A stretch of DNA of 64,000 bases from positions 930,001-994,000 of the forward strand of contig NZ_JHZA01000001.1 in NCBI RefSeq assembly GCF_000621165.1. The letters are read 5' to 3'. This DNA is from Enterovibrio calviensis DSM 14347 (GTDB lineage: Bacteria > Pseudomonadota > Gammaproteobacteria > Enterobacterales > Vibrionaceae). Of this stretch, positions 32,369-41,253 are shown piece after piece. Every line of letters starts with the position of its first letter. Positions within the stretch are counted from its first letter, which is position 1. Made by a program: the position numbers and the translations under genes. The notes under the pieces were generated by a model, which was not told the DNA's origin, did not search any database, and worked only from the letters and a program-made list of their open reading frames with translations.

Positions 32369-35146
32369 TTATTCAGGCTTTTCAGCGACTGACCGATTTA
32401 ATTTCTGGAACAACCACCCCAAGCCGATCAAGGCTGCGCCCAAACCAAGGAAGCTAATCGCTCGCCAGAAACCTTCTAGGAAACTGACATCAAGTAAGAA
32501 GACTTTCAATGTCACCCCACCAAGCACCGCCAATCCGACTCTTTGCACTTGAAGGGCATGACGCGTGACGCCAATCCATGTGAGCATGCCGCCAACAATC
32601 AACCCTGCTATGGAATAGGTAAACAGTTCTGCCATGCTGGTGGCGTTGAATAGGGTCATGGAGGTGTCTTGCCAAAATTGGCGAATAGACATTGCTAACC
32701 ACACGCCCATGAGCGTAATACCGCCGATCGCAAAGGCACGCGGGGGAATGTTTGAGAATGGAATCCGGTAGACATATTGCCCCATTAATAGCGCTCCCGG
32801 CAGCAACCAACCCAACGCCATCATGTTGAAGACTGGCCAAGCATCTGCTGGCACTGTGTTAACGAACAGCGGTGAGAATATGACGTTGAGTTGACCGACT
32901 AAGCCCGCGAATGCAATGAGCAGCAAGGTGCTGTATCCGCGATAGAGCAGCGAGAGTTTATCTGCAAATTGACTGCGATAAGCGTACACCAGAGCCATGA
33001 CCAAGGCTTGATTGGCATAGACAATGGCCGAGGTGAAATTGAGGTGGGCAGTTATCCCATAGCTACCCGTTAGCCAATAGTTGGTTTGCGTTAGCAAGGC
33101 GACGAGGAACACATGAAGAAATGCCCCTTCAAACCAGTTCGCAATGTCTGTATTCACTCGACGTAGTAAGAAGCGGGCGTAACCGAGCAAGATCAGTGAC
33201 GGCAAATAACTGATGATGGACCATGTCCAACTGGCATTGTCGGCGGGCTGCCAGTCTGGCACGAACGGTAGCAGCGTAAGTCTTACAACGAGTAGGCTCA
33301 TGCCGACTTTGATCGCCCAGTCAGCGGGGCGGAATATTTGATATTGGGCTTGCAATGCCATGACCGCAACTTGTGCGGATATGGCAGTGGTGAGCACGCT
33401 ATCGTTGAGCCAAACGAACGACAAACAGAGAACCATGGCGTGAATGCAGGCTGAAATATTCTGGCGTAGAACGGGTATACGAATACCGAGTTGTGAGTAG
33501 AACCCCGCCAATAACACGGTGAAAATTGACCAGAACGCGAGTTGCTCAATAATAAATACTTTCACCAAACCTAGCCCCAATAGCGTAAGTGCAGGGGCTA
33601 GCGTGATTAACATTATTCGTGAAAAGAGCGAGCGATCGCCGTTAGCATACTGGCACAGTGTGCGCAGAGCGATGAGCATGATGCTCGCGCCAAGGTACAC
33701 AAGTGTCAGACGATCAGACAGCCACATGTTGAGAAAATGGAATACGAAGGACAACAGGATAACGGCAATGGCAGGGACGAGTATTGATGAGTAATACAGT
33801 CGCGATGAAATGCCTTTTCTCACGGCAGGAAGCCACACCAAGGCAACGAGGAAAGCATAGCTATAGAACAATGCTGCCCCTGATAGAGGAGCCATTTTCG
33901 CGACCGAACAAAACAGCAGTAACACCATCGCCAGAGATACAAGTATGGGATGATTCGAATTGGGCGTTTGTCCGTGACGGTATCGGGTATTGAATGCCCA
34001 CCCCAAACGCGGAACGGCAAACAACAGATACAAGGTGATTGAAAGAAAAATCGCGCTCCAACCAAATAGCTGCTCTGCAGGTATGGCATCGATCAGTAAC
34101 AACATCCATAGAGTGTGTGGCAATGAGACACTGGGCGTTAACCATGCGTGTTTCACTCTTTGCATTAGCAAGGTTGCTGCTACTGAAACGGCAGTGATAT
34201 AGCCTGCCAACAGTGTGTAATTGGGGTCAGATCCGCCAATCCAAAAGGGCGCGGTATATCCGCCAATCAAACCTAATGCGGCCATTAGTGGTCCTTGGCG
34301 AAGCGACAAGGCAAGACTAGAAAACGCGGCGATGGCAAGAATGAGCAGGGACGTGCTGGGCGCGAGCAGTTGATAAAACACAAAGGCGAATATCACCGTG
34401 CAGTAAATGCCTGTTAATCCTGTTCCTGTAATGGCAGCGGGTACGTAGGTAAAGCTTGAAGATCGAGAGGCTCGTTCAGGATGTTTCTGTTCTTTTCGGT
34501 GAAACCATTCACCCGCAATGATCATTAATGCCGATAGTGAGAAGGCAATCGCCACACGCATCAGAGGCGAAAACTCAATTCGGCTACCGATAACCTGCAT
34601 GAGATATCCGCCGCCAACCAACATAGCCAATGCGCCAACCCAGACTAACCAATTCTCGCGAAAGCTGGATTCGAGTTTCTTTAATCCACGGTCAAAAGTG
34701 TTAGACAAAGGTTCTTTGTTGTTGGTTGCCTGCTGTTGAGGATGCTCGAACGTCGCAAGGTTTTTGTCGTCTTCGGAAACGGCTAGCACTTGCACATTGT
34801 CATTGGTATGCGCATCGTAATTTGCTGCCATGTCCGGTTCAGTGGATGTTGTGGCGCTTTGATGAATTGTCGGCTTATCGACATTGGTGTGGGCATCAGT
34901 GTCAACGTTGGTATCAGGTGTTGGAGTCACGTCGATAGCGGACGAAGTGTCTACGGCGGCGGTATCCGCTTTAGTAGCGGTTTCGGGTTCGACAAAGGCT
35001 TTAATGAAACTAGCGCGAAGCGCTGAAAGTTCAGCGCGCAAATCGGACAGTTCCTTCTCCAACTTGTACGTGCGTTTTGATGCTTTTACCGCGGTCATCA
35101 TAGCGACGACGGCCAAAACAACGGCTATCAATGTCAACAAGTCCAT
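32369..35146 (-). CDS. DUF2339-family large polytopic membrane protein
   Basis: A 925-residue inner-membrane protein. It has an N-terminal helix, a coiled-coil stretch (YKLEKELSDLRAELSALRAS, residues 27-46) and a Thr/Asp-rich cytoplasmic or periplasmic linker (about 55-150). Twenty or more hydrophobic helices follow, starting at NWLVWVGALAMLVGGGYLM; this region, with RVAIAFSLSALMIIAGEWFH, is the DUF2339 hallmark. The far C-terminus repeats LGLGAALIGLGWLF-type glycine-rich helices. Function of the family is unknown; members are common in gammaproteobacteria and may be envelope related. It is a single gene. Confidence 0.88.
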   Translation of the reverse strand: MDLLTLIAVVLAVVAMMTAVKASKRTYKLEKELSDLRAELSALRASFIKAFVEPETATKADTAAVDTSSAIDVTPTPDTNVDTDAHTNVDKPTIHQSATTSTEPDMAANYDAHTNDNVQVLAVSEDDKNLATFEHPQQQATNNKEPLSNTFDRGLKKLESSFRENWLVWVGALAMLVGGGYLMQVIGSRIEFSPLMRVAIAFSLSALMIIAGEWFHRKEQKHPERASRSSSFTYVPAAITGTGLTGIYCTVIFAFVFYQLLAPSTSLLILAIAAFSSLALSLRQGPLMAALGLIGGYTAPFWIGGSDPNYTLLAGYITAVSVAATLLMQRVKHAWLTPSVSLPHTLWMLLLIDAIPAEQLFGWSAIFLSITLYLLFAVPRLGWAFNTRYRHGQTPNSNHPILVSLAMVLLLFCSVAKMAPLSGAALFYSYAFLVALVWLPAVRKGISSRLYYSSILVPAIAVILLSFVFHFLNMWLSDRLTLVYLGASIMLIALRTLCQYANGDRSLFSRIMLITLAPALTLLGLGLVKVFIIEQLAFWSIFTVLLAGFYSQLGIRIPVLRQNISACIHAMVLCLSFVWLNDSVLTTAISAQVAVMALQAQYQIFRPADWAIKVGMSLLVVRLTLLPFVPDWQPADNASWTWSIISYLPSLILLGYARFLLRRVNTDIANWFEGAFLHVFLVALLTQTNYWLTGSYGITAHLNFTSAIVYANQALVMALVYAYRSQFADKLSLLYRGYSTLLLIAFAGLVGQLNVIFSPLFVNTVPADAWPVFNMMALGWLLPGALLMGQYVYRIPFSNIPPRAFAIGGITLMGVWLAMSIRQFWQDTSMTLFNATSMAELFTYSIAGLIVGGMLTWIGVTRHALQVQRVGLAVLGGVTLKVFLLDVSFLEGFWRAISFLGLGAALIGLGWLFQKLNRSVAEKPE

Positions 35147-35317
35147 GTCTCCAACTCTGCCTGCTTACTGGGTATACTTTTATGCTATCTCAAAAGGTCA
35201 CCACACATTGGCTTCACAGAGGGAGATTCCCTATCAGTATCAATAACCTTACAAACTTTAGTCGTGCTTCAAAATTTTTTGTGGTCTCGGATTCGCGTTT
35301 TACATCCCGAAAAGACA

Positions 35318-35341
35318 AAAGGGGCGAAAGCCCCTTTATTG
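35318..35341. terminator. Terminator between DUF2339 upstream region and DUF5666 gene
   Basis: AAAGGGGC (35318-35325), loop GAAA, GCCCCTTT (35330-35337). It lies just after the stop of the minus-strand DUF5666 gene (35370) and can terminate it. Confidence 0.8.
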
Positions 35342-35369
35342 TGTTTGGTTTTTGACTCAGCGAGCGTGA

Positions 35370-36533
35370 TTAGTCGTCTTCGCGTTCAATTTCACGCGCA
35401 ACGTATTCACCACTGATGATCACACCCTCTACTTCCAACATTTCACCATTAAGTGAATCTAAGGTTAGGCCGTCATCAAACTGGGTTAGCACGTCTATAT
35501 GGATGGTTTTCGCTTTGCCTTTAACATCAATCTGGAATGTGTCATCGTCAGTGCTAACGTTTGATGCCATTCCCTCGGTTTCAAATTCAAAGGCGTCCCA
35601 GTCGAAATCGTTGTCTTGATCGGCATCTTCAAATTCAATTTCTTTGGCGATTAGCTTGTCACCCTTCTTGATGTATTCCACTTCAACTTCCGCACCGATA
35701 CGCAATGATGACAGGTTGCCATCTTCATATTTGGTAGAAGGGTGCGTTTCAAATGTACCGCGATAGTTTAACTCGAACGTACTCTTGTCGCTGGCTACCC
35801 AGGTCACGATACCTTCAATTTCGCCGTCGCCATACACGTCGTTATAGTTTTTCAGCTTAAGCTCAGTGGCGGTTAGTACAGCGTTATATTCGTTGTAAGT
35901 CCCAATCACTTCAACCCATGAGCCATTGCGCAGCTTTTTCGGGTTGTTCGCAAGATCTTCATCAAACAAAACGGTGAGGGATTTTCCAATTTTGAACGTG
36001 CCATTGTTGAAATCAATGGCTGAAATGCGGCCTTCAGCTTCAACCATGCCTTTGTCATCAAAATCGAAACTGATGACAGAAAGCACTTTGTAACCCGCGT
36101 TGGCGGTTGGAAGTGACGACACCATAACCCAATCACCATTTTGAATACGTGGTGAAAGTGTGGCAAAGCGCAATTCAATACCATTAATAGTGAATGTGCC
36201 TTTAGGCTCTCCAATCTTTTCGATTCGACCAGTAAAAGTTGGCTCTAGTTCGATATGCGCACCGGTTTGACCGCGACTGATGGTATTGGCGTTGACCATC
36301 ATATTGGCTTCGAGAAAATCCGAGCTGATGCTGACATCTCGGTATTGCACGTCATCGGCCACATAGTTGTGGCCGTTTATGGTCAATGTGCTGCCAGTAA
36401 TACGTTCAATCTTGCCTTCTACAGACGCAGGCGTGACAGGCTGAGTAGTATTTGTGTTGCTGTCGCCTTCGCTGCTGCCGCCACAAGCGGTCAAAGTGAG
36501 AGTCAGCAGAGAAATCATTGCGTATTGTTTCAT
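35370..36533 (-). CDS. DUF5666-domain lipoprotein
   Basis: A 387-residue lipoprotein (MKQYAMISLLTLTLTAC lipobox) with four to five tandem OB-like beta modules of the DUF5666 type. Each carries a phrase such as VEGKIERITGSTLTINGHNY, TGRIEKIGEPKGTFTINGIE, AEGRISAIDFNNGTFKIGKS or IEGIVTWVASDKSTFELNYR. The repeats begin near residues 38, 100, 165, 240 and 320. It is acidic at the C-terminus (EREDD). Likely displayed in the periplasm or on the surface; function unknown. Confidence 0.85.
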   Translation of the reverse strand: MKQYAMISLLTLTLTACGGSSEGDSNTNTTQPVTPASVEGKIERITGSTLTINGHNYVADDVQYRDVSISSDFLEANMMVNANTISRGQTGAHIELEPTFTGRIEKIGEPKGTFTINGIELRFATLSPRIQNGDWVMVSSLPTANAGYKVLSVISFDFDDKGMVEAEGRISAIDFNNGTFKIGKSLTVLFDEDLANNPKKLRNGSWVEVIGTYNEYNAVLTATELKLKNYNDVYGDGEIEGIVTWVASDKSTFELNYRGTFETHPSTKYEDGNLSSLRIGAEVEVEYIKKGDKLIAKEIEFEDADQDNDFDWDAFEFETEGMASNVSTDDDTFQIDVKGKAKTIHIDVLTQFDDGLTLDSLNGEMLEVEGVIISGEYVAREIEREDD

Positions 36534-37161
36534 TAAAAATCCCTAAAAGACAAAGTGTTAAATTAGCGACGCGGAATCTAGCACAAGGATTTCGCTGAAA
36601 TATCAGCACAATTGTCAGGGTTTTGTCAGATGTGATGCTTGTTCAGAATTTTCTAGGTTAAAGTGAAGGGTTTGAACAGAAAATCATCGACAGCGTTTCG
36701 TTAACGGTTTTGCGTTGTTGAAAAAACAAACGATGCTAATTTATTTATTGCTAAATTAGTGGATGTCTATTATTTCAACAATTAGCTGCTTTTTAATCGG
36801 AAGATAACTTCTATCGATGAAATTTTAATCGGATAAATGGTTCTTTATAAGTGTTTGGTGGGAGCGAAAAAATTTAACTATTAATGCTTGTCACTAAGTT
36901 ATGGCTCATTTTAGGCACGCAAAGAATCATTATTTATTTTTTCTCCAGAAATAAACATGGTGAAGAAATTAAATTGATGCAACTTGTTGTAATGGATGAT
37001 TTTTGCGACCTGATCTAAAGTAAAGAAATGCTCTGCACTTTCAGGAATAAATAATGTTTCGGGTTGCTAGTTAAGTCTGAAGGTATGATCTGGTTTGAAA
37101 ATGGATAGTATTTAATGGTCGAGTATGTTTCTCGTCGTTAATGTCTATTGGTGAGGTTTAA
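36534..37161. other. A+T-rich gene-free region between divergent lipoprotein genes
   Basis: A 628-base stretch with no credible ORF, terminator or dispersed repeat terminus. It contains the promoters of the DUF5666 gene (minus) and the beta-propeller gene (plus), and several short A/T runs. I see no known RNA in it. Confidence 0.5.
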
Positions 37162-38340
37162 ATGAAATATGCATTTAGAGCAGTGTTACTGTTGAGTTCA
37201 CTCATGCTTTTTGGTTGTTATAATAACGGTGCTATCTACGCAATGAATAATTCAGCGGAAGATAATACGATCGTTGTTTATAAACGTAATGGGTTTGATG
37301 GCACGCTAGAATATATGAACTCGGTGAGTACGGGAGGTCAGGGGTCAGGTATTGAATCTGTCCCTGGCCCAGGAGCGGGTACTATTGACCCGCTAGCGTC
37401 TAACTATGCGGTGGTCATGTCTGACAACAATCGGGCGTTGTTTGCCGTGAATGCTGGATCGAACGAAGTTTCTTCTTTCAGTGTTAAGCGAAATGCCGAT
37501 TTGAAACTGATGTCTACCCTTGATTCTGGCGGTGAGAACCCAGTCAGCGTGGCAACAACGGGCAACGTTGTTTACGTCATGAATGTGAATGAAGGACAAA
37601 GTTCACTACAAGGTTTCGTTTTCAATCGTGGTGGAAAGCTCACGCCATTGCCGGATTCCGCACGTGATTTAACAGGAAGAGCCACGGCGATTCGTTTCTC
37701 TGAGGATGGTAAACATCTTATTGCAGCGGAAGTGAATACCCAGCGTTTGCAGGTTTTCGCGCGTGATGGTCGCTACTTGTCTGAAGAAGCGACAACGTTT
37801 GAATACCCAACTCCAGCGGAAGGTCGTAACGTCCCTAATCCTTTTGGTATAGAAACCTTCAAAGGGGCTGATGGTCAATACCTTGTTGTTGGTGAAGCGC
37901 GAGTGTTCACTCAAGATGGCGAGAACGATATTCAAGGCGGTTCTGTTTCCACGTTCAAAATTGCACACAACGGCGAGCTCGATCCAATTAGCCTTGATGT
38001 CAGCAATGGCGGTTCGTTGGCACTATGTTGGGTCGTCTTCAATGAGTTTACGAATCGTATGTTTACGGCGAATACCGCATCGGACACGATTTCAAACTAC
38101 TACTCCACCGCCTCAGGCGAAGCCAATCTCACAAGCGGCGTTGCATTTCAGGAAGACGATGGTCAATCAGGGGCGGGTTTAACTGACCTCTTTACCACCT
38201 CTAAATACGTCTACCAGTTATATTCTGCGGAAGGCACAGTAGTGACGCTGGCGATCAAAAATGATGGTTCTTTGGTTGAAGTGGATCGCGATACCGACTT
38301 AGCTGCCATTGGTGGTAACCAAGGTATCACTGGCTTCTAA
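37162..38340 (+). CDS. Beta-propeller lipoprotein (lactonase/YncE-like repeats)
   Basis: A 392-residue lipoprotein (LLLSSLMLFGC lipobox at residues 10-19). The body consists of about seven blades with phrases such as IYAMNNSAEDNTIVVYKRNG, RALFAVNAGSNEVSSFSVKR, VVYVMNVNEGQSSLQGFVFN, HLIAAEVNTQRLQVFARDG and MFTANTASDTISNYYSTAS. This spacing is that of lactonase/YncE-like seven-bladed propellers. 6-Phosphogluconolactonase-type active-site residues cannot be confirmed, so a binding or scaffold role on the outer membrane is as likely as an enzyme. A strong terminator follows. Confidence 0.8.
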   Translation: MKYAFRAVLLLSSLMLFGCYNNGAIYAMNNSAEDNTIVVYKRNGFDGTLEYMNSVSTGGQGSGIESVPGPGAGTIDPLASNYAVVMSDNNRALFAVNAGSNEVSSFSVKRNADLKLMSTLDSGGENPVSVATTGNVVYVMNVNEGQSSLQGFVFNRGGKLTPLPDSARDLTGRATAIRFSEDGKHLIAAEVNTQRLQVFARDGRYLSEEATTFEYPTPAEGRNVPNPFGIETFKGADGQYLVVGEARVFTQDGENDIQGGSVSTFKIAHNGELDPISLDVSNGGSLALCWVVFNEFTNRMFTANTASDTISNYYSTASGEANLTSGVAFQEDDGQSGAGLTDLFTTSKYVYQLYSAEGTVVTLAIKNDGSLVEVDRDTDLAAIGGNQGITGF

Positions 38341-38373
38341 GTTATCACCACGTTGTTTCTTCAATGTTTAATC

Positions 38374-38403
38374 AATAAGCGCCTTATTAAGGCGCTTATT
38401 TTG
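38374..38403 (+). terminator. Rho-independent terminator after the beta-propeller gene
   Basis: A 27-base palindrome around AATAAGCGCCTTA/TAAGGCGCTTATT (38374-38400) followed by TTTG. Confidence 0.85.
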
Positions 38404-38591
38404 TCTCTTAGTTGAACATAAGATTCACAAGTGAGAATTGTGATGAGTCTGCATGCATATTGGCTGGAGTGGCGATGTCTATGATGTGACACTGTGTCTT
38501 GTTCTAAGGCTGGTGTTAGTTCGTTTGCTTCGAATGACGCCCGAGATAACCTAAAACACCCCAGCATTTATCAGTCTGGTTATTCTTACGA

Positions 38592-38615
38592 GCATCTTCA
38601 GGTTGCTTGGGTATA
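38592..38615 (+). repeat. Dispersed repeat terminus, copy g
   Basis: GCATCTTCAGGTTGCTTGGG then TATA, the best match to the right terminus of the full-length element. Only the terminus is present, 51 bases before a small gene's start, so it may lie in its leader. Confidence 0.75.
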
Positions 38616-38665
38616 GACGCTAACCGCCAAGTAAACATAGGCATGAGACGAAAGGAGAGCGGCAG

Positions 38666-38860
38666 ATGAAAATCCAAAACTACCTTGAATCCTATGATGA
38701 TATTTTCGATACATTAGAGACTCAGCTGGTCGATGGCTTATATGTGATCGAGCGAAGGCTTCCACGTGAACGTCGACATAGTCACCTGAAGTATCAGGGG
38801 TATGAACGCCGTCATAGTGCAGATCGTCGGGATTTACCCACAATTGACGAGTATGTTTGA
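38666..38860 (+). CDS. Small basic hypothetical protein
   Basis: A 64-residue cytoplasmic protein with an acidic start (MKIQNYLESYDDIFDTLETQ) and a strongly basic centre containing RRLPRERRHSH and ERRHSADRR. A clean GGAG site eight bases before the ATG and a terminator 32 bases after the stop support a real gene. Arginine pairs of the ERRHxxDRR type occur in PilZ-type c-di-GMP and other nucleic-acid or anion-binding proteins, but the domain is absent. Function unknown. Confidence 0.7.
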   Translation: MKIQNYLESYDDIFDTLETQLVDGLYVIERRLPRERRHSHLKYQGYERRHSADRRDLPTIDEYV

Positions 38861-38891
38861 TTGTATCGGTGATGAAAAATCAAGAATAAAT

Positions 38892-38917
38892 AAACGGTGC
38901 TGATTGGCACCGTTTTG
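38892..38917 (+). terminator. Rho-independent terminator of the 64-residue gene
   Basis: AAACGGTGC (38892-38900) and GCACCGTTT (38907-38915) around a short loop, then T. Confidence 0.85.
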
Positions 38918-39063
38918 CATTTTTAAAGAGGTACAAAGAGCCCATTGATGTGGCTACGGTGTCGCCAATAGTTGAAGCGTGCTAAGGACATGGCGCGGAG
39001 TAATCCTTATTTGGGCTTGTCGCGTAATAGTTAACGAGTGATGGCATGACGAGGATAACCAAA

Positions 39064-39369
39064 ATGAAGAAAACGCTGCGGGAGTTAGCGAAGCACCAAA
39101 ACATCGACACCTTAATTATCCATTCTCTGGATTTGTGCTTGTATCAAGCGTCGGTGATTATTGACAATGAAGAGTTCTACGTCGCTGATGACATAGGCAA
39201 TTTGGTTCGTGCCCATTCGTTGACAGATATCCAAAGGCAATGCCAGAACATCCCATCTAAATCGCAGCGAATGCGACAAGAAAGTGCGTACGATGAAATG
39301 GTGGGTGCGCCAGATAAAGGCGACGGAAACCGTTTGGACGTGTATATCAGTGACAACAAATTGTATTAA
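39064..39369 (+). CDS. DUF6482-family small protein
   Basis: A 101-residue protein from the ATG at 39064 (MKKTLRELAKHQNIDTLIIH), nine bases after GAGG. An earlier ATG at 39046 lacks a site. The layout (IIHSLDLCLYQASVIIDNEE, FYVADDIGNLVRAHSLTDIQ, then a conserved SAYDEMVGAP) follows DUF6482 proteins. Soluble, function unknown. It lies 90 bases before the MscS gene, and both may respond to envelope or osmotic state, which is a guess from position only. Confidence 0.75.
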   Translation: MKKTLRELAKHQNIDTLIIHSLDLCLYQASVIIDNEEFYVADDIGNLVRAHSLTDIQRQCQNIPSKSQRMRQESAYDEMVGAPDKGDGNRLDVYISDNKLY

Positions 39370-39459
39370 ATAGACGAAACAAACCCTGTATCAAAACTGC
39401 CGCATCGAAGTCCGTTTGAGCCTGTTAGGCTTAAATTTCTGTCTAAGAGGAGCGGCAAT

Positions 39460-40728
39460 ATGCTTGATCATGGGGTTCGCAGTTATGTGAGCGAAAAATT
39501 GACGTCCATGGGGCTTAACTCTACTCCCTATGGCACAGAGCCTACGGTCATTTTTCTTCTTGCCGCGATAGGCATATCACTGATCAGCTACCTGATTGTC
39601 CACAAGGTGATTGTTCGCTCGGTGAATTTTGCTATTAGTAAAAACAAGAAATCGTGGGGGAATAGCTTAACCAAACACGAAGTGCTTGAGAAAATGGCAT
39701 TGCTCGTTCCCACCATGCTCCTCGATCTATTGGTTCCCCCCATTCTTACGCATCACACTCTGCTCGCCACACTGTCCGACAGAGTGCTCGGTGTCGCCGT
39801 GCTAGTCATGTTCATCTGGATGATATTTGCATTGCTCGATGCGCTACATGATATTGCCGAGAAAAGGGGTGTCACGCGTCGTATGCCAGTGAAAAGCTTT
39901 GTTCAGCTGATAAAGCTCTTCACCTTCTTTGTCGGCATCATTGTATCGGTCTCGATTCTGGCCAACGAATCACCAGTCATTTTCCTCAGTGGCTTAGGGG
40001 TTGCGACGGGCTTAGTGATGCTGGTGTTCAAAGACACCATTCTAGGATTCGTAGCAGGAATTCAGCTGGCGGCTAACCGCATGGTGAGCCTCAACGATTG
40101 GATTGAGATGAATGACTATGGCGCAAACGGTTCGGTCGAAGAGGTGTCGCTCACCACGGTAAAAGTGCGTAACTTCGACAATACGGTCACCATGCTGCCC
40201 GCTTATGCGCTGGTACAAAATGCGTTCATTAACTGGCAGGGCATGTCGGACTCCGGCGGTCGTCGGATTATTCGATCGGTTAACATTGATATCAACTCGA
40301 TTCGCTTCATGAGCGACGATGAAATTGAGGCCCTAAAAGAGATTCGTATATTGCGTGAGTTTTTGTTTGAGAAATCACGCGAGATAAAGGAATTCAATGA
40401 CAATCTCGAAGACGTGCATCATGTGGCGAACCTTCGAAAGATGACCAACGTAGGTGTGTTTCGCGCCTACCTAAACACCTACCTTCGATCACACAAAGAT
40501 ATTCATCCCTACATGCTGTTTATGGTTCGCCAATTGGCGCCAACGTCTGAAGGGTTGCCGCTACAAATCTATGCATTTACCAATAATACAGATTGGGTAT
40601 TTTATGAAGGCGTACAGGCAGATATTTTTGACCATATCTACGCCATTATGCCGCTCTTTGGCTTACGACCTTTTCAGAAGTTTGGTGGCTATGATGCGGG
40701 AAGTATTGGCGCACAGAATATCGATTGA
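39460..40728 (+). CDS. MscS-family mechanosensitive channel (YbdG-like)
   Basis: A 422-residue inner-membrane channel with about five helices (first at residues 28-50). The pore-lining helix and beta domain read FLSGLGVATGLVMLVFKDTI, LGFVAGIQLAANRMVSLNDW, NGSVEEVSLTTVKVRNFDNT and VTMLPAYALVQNAFINW. The insert after the beta domain and overall length match E. coli YbdG (MscM), which opens under osmotic downshock. Start at the ATG after a GAGGAGCGGCAAT site. Single gene. Confidence 0.93.
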   Translation: MLDHGVRSYVSEKLTSMGLNSTPYGTEPTVIFLLAAIGISLISYLIVHKVIVRSVNFAISKNKKSWGNSLTKHEVLEKMALLVPTMLLDLLVPPILTHHTLLATLSDRVLGVAVLVMFIWMIFALLDALHDIAEKRGVTRRMPVKSFVQLIKLFTFFVGIIVSVSILANESPVIFLSGLGVATGLVMLVFKDTILGFVAGIQLAANRMVSLNDWIEMNDYGANGSVEEVSLTTVKVRNFDNTVTMLPAYALVQNAFINWQGMSDSGGRRIIRSVNIDINSIRFMSDDEIEALKEIRILREFLFEKSREIKEFNDNLEDVHHVANLRKMTNVGVFRAYLNTYLRSHKDIHPYMLFMVRQLAPTSEGLPLQIYAFTNNTDWVFYEGVQADIFDHIYAIMPLFGLRPFQKFGGYDAGSIGAQNID

Positions 40729-41253
40729 GGCATGTGAAGAAGAGAGCGAGGCGCTGTCGGGCGAAGACGAAATCGTCCAGTCGTAGGGTGTGCCCGACAG
40801 CATGTTCGATGGAGTGAATATATAGACTAACCCTATGAATTAATGCGACATTCCTCAATGTTTGCTTTCCTTTGTTTTTCTTCATTCTATCTTTATGCAC
40901 TGCGTAGATTATTCGGCATTTTTTTATTGACCATTTGGTTAATATGATCCCTCCTCTTGTTTTGATTTTTGACCCATGATTTCCCACAAAATGTGGCTAC
41001 TGGCTTTCCCTTCAACCTGAATTTTCGTGTCTCACAGTCGAAGCATTTTTAATGCTTGATTTTACAGTTTTTGCGACAACTCGTGTTGCTGAAATGTGAA
41101 ATTATTTATTGGTTGGCATCATGCATATGCATGAAAACAGAAGCAAAGGATGCAGCAGCTAAAAGAGTCATATTCGGCCAGGGGATTACCTGGAATGGAT
41201 AAGGTTTTTGAGCTTAAGCATTGTGAAATCTAATTGCTCAGAAAGGGACATTC
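40729..41253. other. Gene-free region with a structured leader before the large lipoprotein gene
   Basis: The 525-base gap contains no credible ORF. From 41116 to 41193 it holds nested dyads: GCATC (41116-41120) with GATGC (41149-41153) enclosing CATGCATATGCATG, then CCAGG (41178-41182) with CCTGG (41189-41193). The latter part (GCAAAGG, GCTAAA, GGGGATTACC) recalls the 3' half of c-di-GMP-I aptamers, but the 5' CAGGGCAAAC motif is absent. Confidence 0.35.

Noticed and set aside
41115-41200. c-di-GMP-I riboswitch call
   Set aside because: The 5' conserved motif and the GNRA tetraloop arm are missing. Kept only as a finding to test.
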